The notes under the pieces were generated by a model. That model was not told the origin of the DNA. It saw nothing but the letters and a program-made list of their open reading frames with translations, and did no database searches. 64,000 nt of DNA, from the NCBI GenBank assembly GCA_030018495.1, contig JASEFS010000012.1:1-64000 (forward strand), written 5' to 3'. The number at the start of each line of letters is the position of its first letter. The stretch's first letter is position 1. The stretch is from Deltaproteobacteria bacterium (GTDB lineage Bacteria > Desulfobacterota > Desulfobaccia > Desulfobaccales > 0-14-0-80-60-11). The position numbers were made by a program, and so were the translations under genes. Positions 9,331 through 18,281 of the stretch are shown one piece after another.

Positions 9331-9891
9331 ATGTATTCCACCAGTGATTTCAAAAAAGGCTTGAAAGTTGAAATTGACGGCACGCCTTACGTCATAATCG
9401 ATTTCTTGCACGTCAAACCCGGGAAGGGAGGTGCGTTTGTGCGCACCAAGCTGAAGAACCTCCTTACCGGGCGGGTTATCGACCAGACCTTCCGGTCGGG
9501 GGAGAAAGTCAAAAAGCCCGACCTGATGGAGAGGGAGATGCAGTACCTGTACCGGGAGGGCGACAACTTTTATATGATGGACAACGAAAACTTTGAGCAG
9601 ATTTTCATCACCGCGGAGCAGATGGGCGAGGCCGCCCAATTCTTATCGGAAAATCTCAACGTCAAGGTGCTCTTTTTCAATCAACAGCCGGTGGCTGTAG
9701 AGCTGCCTACGTTTGTGGAATTGACGGTGGCGGAAACCGAGCCCGGAGTGCGGGGCGACACCGCCACCGGCGGAAGCAAGCCTGCCAAGCTGGAAACCGG
9801 CGCGATTATCCAGGTGCCTCTCTTTATCAACGAAGGCGATCGGATCAAAGTGGACACCCGCACCGGCGAATATATCGAGCGGGCGAAGTAA
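9331..9891 (+). CDS. efp: Elongation factor P
   Basis: [61 protein letters not shown]-terminal [22 protein letters not shown]. Confidence 0.97.
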   Translation: MYSTSDFKKGLKVEIDGTPYVIIDFLHVKPGKGGAFVRTKLKNLLTGRVIDQTFRSGEKVKKPDLMEREMQYLYREGDNFYMMDNENFEQIFITAEQMGEAAQFLSENLNVKVLFFNQQPVAVELPTFVELTVAETEPGVRGDTATGGSKPAKLETGAIIQVPLFINEGDRIKVDTRTGEYIERAK

Positions 9892-9901
9892 GCCTTCAGG
9901 A

Positions 9902-10273
9902 TCAGGCCAGCTTGACCAGGACGATGTGCCGCTTGACCCCGAAGCGGCGAGCTTTGGCATCAGACTTCATGAAGAGGTCGACTTTCTTGCGCTGGCTTTG
10001 GGCCATGCGATCCTGGAATTCAAAGACGCCCAACCCATGCAGTAACACGCGGTCGCCGAAAGCCAACTTAAGACTGTGCTCAAGGTCGCGACTGACCGCT
10101 ACCATGCCTTCCTTAACCTTGCGACCCGAAGCGGTGACGGAGTGCGGAGACATGCCCCCGCTGTAGGAATAGGCCGTTACCGTGACAATGGACATGGTAA
10201 CGCACTTGGTAGGCTGGGGCATAAGCACAATCGTTGCCATTCCTAAAAGGAAAAATATCGCCAGTTTTTTCAT
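9902..10273 (-). CDS. Secreted 3D-domain protein
   Basis: Signal peptide, TVTAYSYSGGMSPHSVTASGRKVKEGMVAVSRDL, GDRVLLHGLGVFEFQDRM. Confidence 0.78.
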   Translation of the reverse strand: MKKLAIFFLLGMATIVLMPQPTKCVTMSIVTVTAYSYSGGMSPHSVTASGRKVKEGMVAVSRDLEHSLKLAFGDRVLLHGLGVFEFQDRMAQSQRKKVDLFMKSDAKARRFGVKRHIVLVKLA

Positions 10274-11012
10274 AGCTACGTTCCTCGCTTTGATTGGGAA
10301 GTTGTTGATGGAAGGCGGGTGCGGTTGAGCAAACCGGCAAGGGGGGCAGGGGGTCAACCCTGCAAAGCATTGCGAGTTCGCCCCTTGTTCTCGGTTCCGG
10401 GCTGTCCTCTTAGAAATACTCCCAAGTCATTTCAACCACGATGAGTTCAAGCCCGATTCAACCGGCCGCCATTCCTAGGTAAAAAGTGAACTTCTAGGAT
10501 GTGGCTCGATGGTGTGAAGTATCCTTATCCCAGCCAAATTGCTTTGTCAAGAAAAAAAATTAAAAAGAAGGTTTATCTCATTGTAATTACTTTTATTTTT
10601 TTTCTAAATTAATTTGCTGAACTTGTACCATGGATGAACAAAGGGATTTATCGGTCTTATTTTTTGGCTGAGTGGGATGAAGAAAACTTTTTTTAAAAAA
10701 AATAAAAACGTATGTGGGAAAGAATTTTGTGACAAGGAAGGTTTTTGCGATATTGGAAAAAAAAGGCATATTTCTTAACAATATCAAAGAAATAGGAATA
10801 TTTAATTTTCGTTTATTTAGCACGGGGCCAGAAATTATCCAGACCTGCATGAGTAAGGTTGGAGAAACCGCCGTTGCCAAAAAATCAGCAGAATTTCGGA
10901 AGAGAAGGAGCTTCAGGGGCCTTTTCGAACTTATGGACCGCTTTCAGAGAAGGGGCGCCGGCCTTATTATCAGGCAGGCGCCCGACCCGAGACCTCGGGC
11001 TGTTTAGACGCC

Positions 11013-11228
11013 TCAGGTGCCGCCGAAGCCGATGGTTACCTGGCCCGCTTCCACCAGCACCGGCACCCGGCGGCTGCCGGGGGTGTGTTTGAGCATTTCT
11101 TCCAGACTGCGGGGTTCATCCACCACGTCTTTGTAAACGATTTTATAGCCTTCCTTCACTTTGGCCTCCCGGGCCCTTGTAGTGAAGGGTCAGCTCTTTT
11201 TGCCGAAAATAATGATCTCCTTAGTCAT
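11013..11228 (-). CDS. Selenocysteine-containing glutaredoxin-like protein (UXX-type), UGA at 11192..11190 read as Sec; 71 aa
   Basis: MTKEIIIFGKKS(U)PFTTRAREAKVKEGYKIVYKDVVDEPRSLEEMLKHTPGSRRVPVLVEAGQVTIGFGGT*; 216 nt in one frame; SD GGAGGTGG; UGA in the Grx active-site position (GKxxUPFT). Confidence 0.88.
11153..11188 (-). promoter_or_regulatory. Bacterial SECIS-like stem-loop 3' of the UGA
   Basis: CCTTCACT-ACAAG-GGCC-CGGGA-GGCC-AA-AGTGAAGG; 8-bp perfect lower stem plus 4-bp upper stem. Confidence 0.7.
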
Positions 11229-12450
11229 GTCCACCTCCCGAATTTTTGCCTAGATAATAAGCCCTGATGTAGAGGAAATCCACCAGGTTCAGGATAAGGA
11301 GCGGTTTCTCTGAGATCGTGAATTGGACCCCCTCAAACCTGGGGTTGACCTTGGCCTTGATGTGGTTCATGATCTCGTCGGCCGCGCCGGGATGCCGGGG
11401 CGCGGCGTGCCGCACGAAGTCCTGAATCAGAGACGACCAGCGCAGGGCCAGGGTCTGGCATTCCTGGCGCAGCTTCACCCGCAGCGGCTTCAGGGCATCA
11501 TCAAAAAAGTCGCCGATGTCCTCATATTTCGTCTTGATTTTGCCGAAATCCCATTTTTTCATTTCACGGTATTCCCGGGCCGTGGGGCTGTTCAGGCGTT
11601 CGAAGTCAAGGTCGATGACGCTGATATCCGGCGCCCCGGGGGTGTTGGCCGGGATATAGGCGATGTTGATGACGGCCTCGGGATAGCGGGAGTTGCTCAG
11701 GGTAAAGCCGCGGCTGAACCGCTTTCCCGGGCGGTCGTAATTTTTGGCTTCAAGCACGGACCAGCCGTCTTTTTCCAAAAACCGCCAGAGGCCTTCGGCC
11801 TGAGGAATAAGGTGGCGCAATTCAGCAAACCCGCCTACCGGCCGGGGGCCTGAAGGCGGCGGCGACCATTCCGGTTCGGGCGCAGGGGCGGGGGCGGGTT
11901 CGGGCTCGGGCTCCCGCTCCTCTATCTGCGGGGCGGGCTGCGGAGGAGGCGCCGGCAGCAATTCTGCCTGTCTGGGTGCGCCTTCAGGTTTCAAGCCGAT
12001 GATGAAGGCGGTTTGGCCGCTTCTGAGCGTCTGGACCCGGCGCCACCAGGTGTAAGGACGTTGGGGGTCCATTTCCATGATGATCTGGACGCCATGGCCG
12101 TCGGGACCCACTTGGGTGAGCACGCGTTTTACCAGAAGCTCGTCTCCGAACTGCTGCGGCGGCAGGGCACCGGCCCGGCCTCGGGGAAAGTCTATGATCA
12201 TTTGAGGTATGCCGTTAACGGTTTTCTGGGCAATAAGAGGCGCAGCCTGCCGGTTCAGCATTACGGTGAGCAGGGTTTGTTCACCGACCCGGCTCAGGCC
12301 CACTTGGCGCACTTCCACAGGCTCCCTGAAAGTCTGGGCGGTGCTGGCCGTGCAAAGAGCGGTCCAGATCAAAATGGCAATAAAAAAAGCGGCCAGGGTT
12401 TTTTCCCTCAAGCCAGGCTGAAAGGGAGAGAGAGGGTAAGGGTTGTTCAT
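11221..12450 (-). CDS. Exported AMIN-domain-like protein with Pro/Glu-rich linker
   Basis: Signal peptide; VEVRQVGLSRVGEQTLLTVMLNRQAAP, PQMIIDFPRGRAG, FIIGLKPEG; stop overlaps the start of the 11013-11228 CDS. Confidence 0.7.
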   Translation of the reverse strand: MNNPYPLSPFQPGLREKTLAAFFIAILIWTALCTASTAQTFREPVEVRQVGLSRVGEQTLLTVMLNRQAAPLIAQKTVNGIPQMIIDFPRGRAGALPPQQFGDELLVKRVLTQVGPDGHGVQIIMEMDPQRPYTWWRRVQTLRSGQTAFIIGLKPEGAPRQAELLPAPPPQPAPQIEEREPEPEPAPAPAPEPEWSPPPSGPRPVGGFAELRHLIPQAEGLWRFLEKDGWSVLEAKNYDRPGKRFSRGFTLSNSRYPEAVINIAYIPANTPGAPDISVIDLDFERLNSPTAREYREMKKWDFGKIKTKYEDIGDFFDDALKPLRVKLRQECQTLALRWSSLIQDFVRHAAPRHPGAADEIMNHIKAKVNPRFEGVQFTISEKPLLILNLVDFLYIRAYYLGKNSGGGHD

Positions 12451-12538
12451 TGAGCTTCCTGTTTATCGGGTATTGGACTTTTACCTGGTGCCTGGTTCCA
12501 ATGTTTACCGGGTTAAATTTCAGGCAAGGGGTTGAGCT

Positions 12539-12919
12539 TCATCCGCCGGTTTTTGTGCGAATGAAATTCAAGCACTTGTCCGGGGGGCAGCCGGAGTGCC
12601 ATTCCCCGGTCATATCTGCGGAGAGCTTTTTGCCCTCCTCGCTGGGGATGATGATGATAATGCCGCCTTCCTTGGTGTACAGCCAGATGCGGCCGTCGTT
12701 CACCCGCCATTTGAATTTGGTGGATTTTCCTTCCAGAGTCCAGGTGCCTTCGCCGTTATCCTTGAGCACCAGTTCTATGTGGCCTTTGCCGGCATAAGGT
12801 TCCATGGATTGATAGGTTCCGGCGAAGGGGGCGCGGGACTCGCCGCAGCCCGCCAGCACCAGGCCGAACAGGAGCAGCCCCAAGGTTGCGGTCAATTTCA
12901 GATAGCTTGTCTTCTTCAT
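12539..12919 (-). CDS. Putative lipoprotein
   Basis: MKKTSYLKLTATLGLLLFGLVLAGCGESR lipobox. Confidence 0.75.
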   Translation of the reverse strand: MKKTSYLKLTATLGLLLFGLVLAGCGESRAPFAGTYQSMEPYAGKGHIELVLKDNGEGTWTLEGKSTKFKWRVNDGRIWLYTKEGGIIIIIPSEEGKKLSADMTGEWHSGCPPDKCLNFIRTKTGG

Positions 12920-14358
12920 ATCTTTCTTTCCCGCCATACAAATCCACCCCGATCCAGCACAAAAAGGCGGTCGTAGAAGAAAATTTGGGCGGCCATGACC
13001 AGCATTCCGGTGTTTTTAAGAACCTTCCACCAGGTCACCGGCTCGCCCGCTTCACCAACGCAGCCGCAGCTGATGGGCAGATTGTAATACAAGGCATTGA
13101 CCAGGCCGACGATGAAGATGATATTCATGCCGCCGATGAGGGTGGCGGCAGCCCGGGTGCGGATGCCCAGAATAAGAAAGAGGCCGACGAGGAGCTCAGC
13201 CCAGGGCAGGATGAGAGCCCAAAGGTTGACGCCCCAGGCAGGCATCATGCCGTAATCCACCACATTAAGGGCAAAAACCGCGGGGCGCATGATTTTGCTC
13301 AAGGCAAACTGAATGAAGATCACCCCCAGAAGCACGCGGCAAAATGCCGACAGGTAGGGGCTGCGGCGCACGGGAGGGATAAGGATGAGCAAGAAGATGC
13401 TCACCGGCAGCCACTCAATCAACCCCGCCACGCCCAAAGGCATGTGACCGGGTTTCTTGACCTGGCCTTCGACCACAGGGAAAACCCGGGGCCAATCCCG
13501 GTAGCTGTCTCCTCCGAATACCCTTACCTTCTCAAAGCCCTTGTCCTTGAGGGCGCGGGCCAGCTCCAGGTCAAAGCGCCGGCTGATGACGCCGCCGTAA
13601 GCAATGACAGGCTGTTCTTTGGGATTTTCCTTTTGGGCCAACATGAACTCGAACATGGGGTACATCAGGTCAAAAAAGACCACCGGCAGATTCAAGGCCT
13701 CCCGGATGTGCCGCTGTTCATAAAAGCCGTTTTTGCGGGCGTCGACGAATATTGCCGCGTTTTCCTGGTAGAGCTTCCGGGCCTCGGTCAGGGAAATTTC
13801 GGTCACTTCGTCTTTGTCCCAGGTTTGGATGAGGGGAATCTGGTTGTCATTGTAAAGATTGAAAACCAGGGCAAAAACGATGCTTAGGCCGATCATGAGG
13901 GCGTAATCGAACCAGGAGACTTTGCGGAGCTTGGCCTCGCGGACGACCTCGCGTTCCAGCCGCCGATCGCCGGTGACCAGCCAATGGGCTAATTGCTGGA
14001 TGATATGACGGGCCAGTTGGGGATTGTTATCCAGGACAAAATCGAATTCCTCTTTGGAGACCTGGAACAGGTGCGAGTCCTCCACCGCTTCCACTGAGGC
14101 GGTGCGAGGCTGGCCGGTCACCAAAGCGACTTCGCCGAAATAATCTCCAGGACCCAGTTCGGTCAAATCAGTGCGGATGCCGTCTGCGGTCTCGCGAAAA
14201 ACCCGCAGGCGGCCGGACTTAATCACGTAAAAATGGTTCGGCGGTTCACCCTGCCTGACGATACAAGTGCCGGAGGGAACTGAGACCTCCCGGCCGACCT
14301 GCTCCAGCTTGAGACCGCCGCCTTTGTCTTCGGCACCGGGTCCATTCGTTTGGGCCAT
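12916..14358 (-). CDS. Fusion: cyclic-nucleotide-binding domain, rhodanese-like domain (no catalytic Cys), DoxX/MauE-type membrane domain
   Basis: IVRQGEPPNHFYVIKSGRLRVF, GPGDYFGEVALVTGQPRTASVEA (cNMP); IFVDARKNGFYEQRHIREALNLP, VIAYGGVISRR (rhodanese-like); FALSKIMRP, WAELLVGLFLILGIRTRAAA, ISCGCVGEAGEPVTWWKVLKN (MauE/DoxX-like). Confidence 0.85.
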   Translation of the reverse strand: MAQTNGPGAEDKGGGLKLEQVGREVSVPSGTCIVRQGEPPNHFYVIKSGRLRVFRETADGIRTDLTELGPGDYFGEVALVTGQPRTASVEAVEDSHLFQVSKEEFDFVLDNNPQLARHIIQQLAHWLVTGDRRLEREVVREAKLRKVSWFDYALMIGLSIVFALVFNLYNDNQIPLIQTWDKDEVTEISLTEARKLYQENAAIFVDARKNGFYEQRHIREALNLPVVFFDLMYPMFEFMLAQKENPKEQPVIAYGGVISRRFDLELARALKDKGFEKVRVFGGDSYRDWPRVFPVVEGQVKKPGHMPLGVAGLIEWLPVSIFLLILIPPVRRSPYLSAFCRVLLGVIFIQFALSKIMRPAVFALNVVDYGMMPAWGVNLWALILPWAELLVGLFLILGIRTRAAATLIGGMNIIFIVGLVNALYYNLPISCGCVGEAGEPVTWWKVLKNTGMLVMAAQIFFYDRLFVLDRGGFVWRERKI

Positions 14359-14514
14359 GTTTTCCTTCCAAGGGGAATGTGCTGCCACATAATCCCGAAA
14401 AGACCAATTTCCTTGTATCACAATATTTCTTCTCTGTGAACTGTATGCAGGTAGAAAACCATAATGGGGTAAACAAGAACCCCGGTTAAAAAATTTTGCT
14501 TTAGAAGGGGTTCT

Positions 14515-14570
14515 TTCTCAAAATGAGAAGGAAATTTCCTTCTCTGGAAGCTTTCTCTCAGCCGGAGAAA
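14515..14570. promoter_or_regulatory. Cluster of three TTCTC/GAGAA inverted repeats, possible activator sites
   Basis: TTCTCA-AAA-TGAGAA (14515-14529); GAGAAGGAAATTTCCTTCTC (14525-14544, perfect 20 bp); TTTCTC-N7-GAGAAA (14552-14570). Confidence 0.55.
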
Positions 14571-14663
14571 TATCGGCACCGGAACCTGAAGAGCAAAGCT
14601 TGCCCTAACTTATTTATCTAAATATTTCAATTATTTAAACTGGAGCCAAAGAATGGCATGGGC

Positions 14664-14679
14664 TGGCAAGAGCCTTGCA
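14664..14679 (+). promoter_or_regulatory. Sigma-54-type -24/-12 promoter
   Basis: TGGCAAG-AGCC-TTGCA versus TGGCACG-N4-TTGCW; 41 bp upstream of the ATG at 14721. Confidence 0.65.
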
Positions 14680-14720
14680 TTTCCGTGTTAGCTAAAAATT
14701 AAGAAGGACCAGCAATCTCT

Positions 14721-16085
14721 ATGCGTACGGTAACAACTTCCTATCCCTGGACGCCGGGGAAAAGGCGCAGCGAAGAAGAACGCTTACAGACCCTGGACCT
14801 GATTCTGAAGATTGCGGTCCCGGCGTTCCTGTTCATTTGTTTCATGGTGGCCCTGAAGTACGGGTCTTTCAACGGCTATCTCAACCTGTTAAGCCGCCAG
14901 TCCTTTGCCACGCCCCTGCTTGGCTTGGGGGCCGGCTTCACTTTATGCGTCCTGGGCTTTCAAGTGGTGCGCACCATTCTCTGGTGGCGCTACAAGCCAT
15001 ACCCCTTGCCGCAGGGAAGCCTGCCCACGGTGACCGTGGTCATTCCGGCATACAATGAAGGGGCCATGGTGGAAAAGGCGCTGTATTCCGCGGCGGCTTC
15101 CGAATACCCTGCAGGCAAGCTGGAAGTAATCTGCATCGACGACGGGTCCAGGGACGACACCTGGTTTTACATCGAGCGGGCCCAGCGGCGGCACCCCGAC
15201 CTCATCAAAGCCATCCGGTTCCCTGAGAACCGGGGCAAAAAAGAGGGTCTGGCGGCAGGCTTCAGCCAGGGCCGGGGGGAAATTTTCGTCACCATGGATT
15301 CGGACAGCGTCATTGAGCCGGATACCATTAAACACATCGTAGCCCCCATGGTGCACGACCCCAAAATCGGCGCGGTGGCCGGCAACGTCAAAGTTTACAA
15401 CCGCTTCCGCAGCCTGCTGGCCCGCATGCTGGCCGTGCGGTTCGTACTGGCCTTCGATTTCCTGCGGGCCTCCCAGTCCATGTACGGGTTTGTGGCCTGC
15501 ACGCCGGGGGCGCTGTCGGCCTACAGGCGGACCGCGGTGCTGCCCATCCTGGATAGCTGGCTCAAACAAACCTTCCTGGGCGCGCCGGCTACCATCGGGG
15601 AGGACCGGGCCCTGACCAACTTTGTGCTGCGCCAGGGATTCTACGCGGTCTACCAGCGCACCGCCCTGGTGCATACCGTGGTGCCGGAAACTTATAAAGG
15701 GCTGTGCAAGATGTTTTTGCGCTGGGACCGCTCCAATTTCCGGGAATCCCTGGTGCAACTCGGGTTCATCTTCAGCAATTACCGGCCCAAAGACCGCCTG
15801 CTGCCCGTTATCGACTTTTTCGTGACCCAGATAGAATTCCCGTTGACTTACCTCTTCCTGGGCCTGCTCTGGTTCTCTTTTGCGGTCTACCCCATCGTCA
15901 TGGTGAAATTCTTCGCCGGCCTGGGCGTTTTGACCATGCTCTACATGCTCTACTATCTGAGCCAGGAACGGGACTGGGAGTTCATTTACGGTATAATTTA
16001 CTCCTATTTCGCGTTCTTCGCCCTGAACTGGGTGCAGCCTTACGCGTTTCTGACTATCCGCAACTCCCGCTGGCTGACGCGCTAG
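14721..16085 (+). CDS. Membrane family-2 glycosyltransferase (hyaluronan/chitin synthase-like)
   Basis: TVTVVIPAYNEGAMVEKALYSAA, VICIDDGSRDDT, FVTMDSDSVIEPD, GEDRALTN, FLRWDRSNFRE. Confidence 0.92.
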   Translation: MRTVTTSYPWTPGKRRSEEERLQTLDLILKIAVPAFLFICFMVALKYGSFNGYLNLLSRQSFATPLLGLGAGFTLCVLGFQVVRTILWWRYKPYPLPQGSLPTVTVVIPAYNEGAMVEKALYSAAASEYPAGKLEVICIDDGSRDDTWFYIERAQRRHPDLIKAIRFPENRGKKEGLAAGFSQGRGEIFVTMDSDSVIEPDTIKHIVAPMVHDPKIGAVAGNVKVYNRFRSLLARMLAVRFVLAFDFLRASQSMYGFVACTPGALSAYRRTAVLPILDSWLKQTFLGAPATIGEDRALTNFVLRQGFYAVYQRTALVHTVVPETYKGLCKMFLRWDRSNFRESLVQLGFIFSNYRPKDRLLPVIDFFVTQIEFPLTYLFLGLLWFSFAVYPIVMVKFFAGLGVLTMLYMLYYLSQERDWEFIYGIIYSYFAFFALNWVQPYAFLTIRNSRWLTR

Positions 16086-16168
16086 CGTTTGAGAGAGTCA
16101 TATATGGAGGGGGGCCAGGGGCCTCTGGTCTCTGCCCTCCTCAACGCCCCCTCCCAACCCGTTGATAG

Positions 16169-16205
16169 GCCGGGGAAGGCAGACTCTGCCTTCTCCGGCT
16201 TTTTT
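16169..16205 (+). terminator. Rho-independent terminator
   Basis: GCCGGGGAAGGCAG-act-CTGCCTTCTCCGGC followed by TTTTTT. Confidence 0.9.
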
Positions 16206-16229
16206 GATTTAGGGATTGGGGGTGGTTTT

Positions 16230-17330
16230 CTAAAACCGTCCACCCAAAGAGCCGGCGTAGCCGGTGAGTTCCACGTAGCCCTGGCCGGCGAGGGGTTGAC
16301 CCTGTTTTGAGCCTTTGATGCCGACTTGGCCCTCCCAGTAGATAAGATTGGCGGAGCCGCCCGTGCGCAGTTCCTGGTCGGGCAGGGTGGGGGTGAGGCT
16401 GAGATGAAAGCCATGCTCCGGGAGGGTGATGTCCCAACCGGACGGATAAGTGGCTCCGGAGTGGGGGGATTTCCAGGTTCGGGTTGATTTAATTGAAAAA
16501 TCGCTGAGATTCAGATGCTGCGCCCGGCCCTGGGGGTCGATGAGGGTGCCGGAGGAAGCGGGGTCCAAGCCGCCGTCTTTGAGGCGCATGAGGTAGAGCA
16601 TGATGTCCGTGCCGTCCGCGAGCTGGAGGGCGAACCAGTCCCAGCCTGTGTGGTGGGGAGCCATCTGGCCGCTGGAAAATTCCCGATCCAGCCAGCTTGT
16701 GCCTTCCACTTCCAGGGTCTTGCCGTCAATGGCAAGCTGTCCTTTAGTGGCCAGGCGGGTGATGGAGTAGTAGTGGCTGGCGACCTCGGCGGCCGCGGCT
16801 TTGCGGCTGTAGCCGTGCTGGCCGTGCAGCACCGGCGGTTTCAGGGGAGCAAGTTCGAGGTTCAGAGAGACGGCGTCGGTTGTGGCCGCGAGGTGGTGGA
16901 CCTCCTGGCGCATCTCGGCCTGCCAATCGCCCACCCAAACCTTGAGTCGTCCTGCTTCGGCTCCGGCCAGCCCCAAGGCGCCGCGCTGGGCCTTTTCCCG
17001 AAAAATAAATTTTTGGCCGTTAATATCGGAGAGGGCCAGGTGGGCGAAGTAGATGGTGGGCGCGGCCCAGGCGGATTTGGCTTCCGGATCGGACCGGGCC
17101 AAGGCCACCCGGAAAAAAGTGAGCTGATAGCCGAAGGTTTCTCCGGACTTCGCCTTCAGATGGCCGGAGTAATACCACCACTCGGTCTTGAAATCGGGGT
17201 GGGCGCCATGGTCCCGGGGGAATTGGAAGGCCCGGCCGGGTTGGGCGGTTTTGAAACCGGAGGAGGCCGCGGGGGCCAAGCCCGCTCCCAAGCAAAATAA
17301 AAACAAGGCAAAATAAGTAAGCAGTCTCAT
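16230..17330 (-). CDS. Exported lipocalin-like/CrtC-type (AttH) domain protein
   Basis: FPRDHGAHPDFKTEWWYYSGHLKAKSGETFGYQLTFFR; GTSWLDREFSSGQM; GWDWFALQLADGTDIMLYLMR. Confidence 0.85.
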   Translation of the reverse strand: MRLLTYFALFLFCLGAGLAPAASSGFKTAQPGRAFQFPRDHGAHPDFKTEWWYYSGHLKAKSGETFGYQLTFFRVALARSDPEAKSAWAAPTIYFAHLALSDINGQKFIFREKAQRGALGLAGAEAGRLKVWVGDWQAEMRQEVHHLAATTDAVSLNLELAPLKPPVLHGQHGYSRKAAAAEVASHYYSITRLATKGQLAIDGKTLEVEGTSWLDREFSSGQMAPHHTGWDWFALQLADGTDIMLYLMRLKDGGLDPASSGTLIDPQGRAQHLNLSDFSIKSTRTWKSPHSGATYPSGWDITLPEHGFHLSLTPTLPDQELRTGGSANLIYWEGQVGIKGSKQGQPLAGQGYVELTGYAGSLGGRF

Positions 17331-17434
17331 AATATCGAGGTGAATGAAAAACCCGGAGTTGCCAAATCGGCATGGTTTTCTATATTTTTAACCGAAAACC
17401 GAAAACTGAAAACCGAAAACTCCAGGGAGGACAT

Positions 17435-17710
17435 ATGAGTCGGATAAAAGTGGAGCGCCAGCCGGACGAAAAACGTCTAGAAGAACTGGGGGTGAAAAAG
17501 TGGCCTATCTGGACTAAGGAAGTTTCCGAGTTTCCGTGGTCATACGGCAGCCAGGAAGTGTGCTATTTCCTGGAAGGGGAGGTGACGGTGACCCCTGAGG
17601 AGGGTGAGCCGGTGACCATGGGCAAAGGCGACTTGGCGACCTTCCCCGCGGGCCTGAATTGCACCTGGAAGATTACCAAGGACGTGCGGAAGCATTACCG
17701 ATTGGATTAG
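17435..17710 (+). CDS. Small cupin-domain protein
   Basis: MSRIKVERQPDEKRLEELGVKKWPIWTKEVSEFPWSYGSQEVCYFLEGEVTVTPEEGEPVTMGKGDLATFPAGLNCTWKITKDVRKHYRLD. Confidence 0.88.
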   Translation: MSRIKVERQPDEKRLEELGVKKWPIWTKEVSEFPWSYGSQEVCYFLEGEVTVTPEEGEPVTMGKGDLATFPAGLNCTWKITKDVRKHYRLD

Positions 17711-17803
17711 GGGAGGCGCGCCGGGTCCTGTTCAGCGCCAGGGAACATGCCGCCCGGGGACCGGAATCAAGGATGGGGGAGGCGCTAGCTTACTACACCT
17801 GTA

Positions 17804-18160
17804 TCAATCGAAATAGAGTCCTTCGTAAATATACGCCAGGATTTCCTGGTCATTGACTATTGCCGGGATTAGGATGCGGCGGTATTCACTGCCTTCAAAG
17901 TCATCCAGATCCGGAAATTTTTGCGGCAGGAGCGGAGAACTGAAAAGCCAGGCCTGATGTTCATCTCCATCAGGGTCAAACTTGAACACTTTAAAGCCGC
18001 GATATTTGCCCATGCGGCCCCGGATGGCGCATCGTATCCAGGTGCCTTCCAGGCGCGCCAGCATGAAATTGTTGGGCCCGCCCGGTGCCAGGCTGCCGTA
18101 GACGATGAGCCGTTCCTCAGGATTATCCGAGAGTATTTCCAATGCCGGCTGCATCCTCAT
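17804..18160 (-). CDS. Gamma-glutamylcyclotransferase/AIG2-like protein
   Basis: LIVYGSLAPGGPNNFMLARLEGTW, FPDLDDFEGSEYRRILIP. Confidence 0.82.
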   Translation of the reverse strand: MRMQPALEILSDNPEERLIVYGSLAPGGPNNFMLARLEGTWIRCAIRGRMGKYRGFKVFKFDPDGDEHQAWLFSSPLLPQKFPDLDDFEGSEYRRILIPAIVNDQEILAYIYEGLYFD

Positions 18161-18281
18161 CCTCGCCTCCTTTTCCCCCTTTTAGCAAAATAATGTGAAA
18201 ATTTTAACAAAAAAATTGTGACAAAGATTGTGCTTAAAAATGAGAGGAATAACTGTGAGTTAGCCAGACCTCAGTAATTAT

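Noticed and set aside
10714-11007. 97-aa ORF upstream of the UXX gene region
   Set aside because: No RBS, low-complexity AT/GC transition, no recognisable motif; treated as non-coding.
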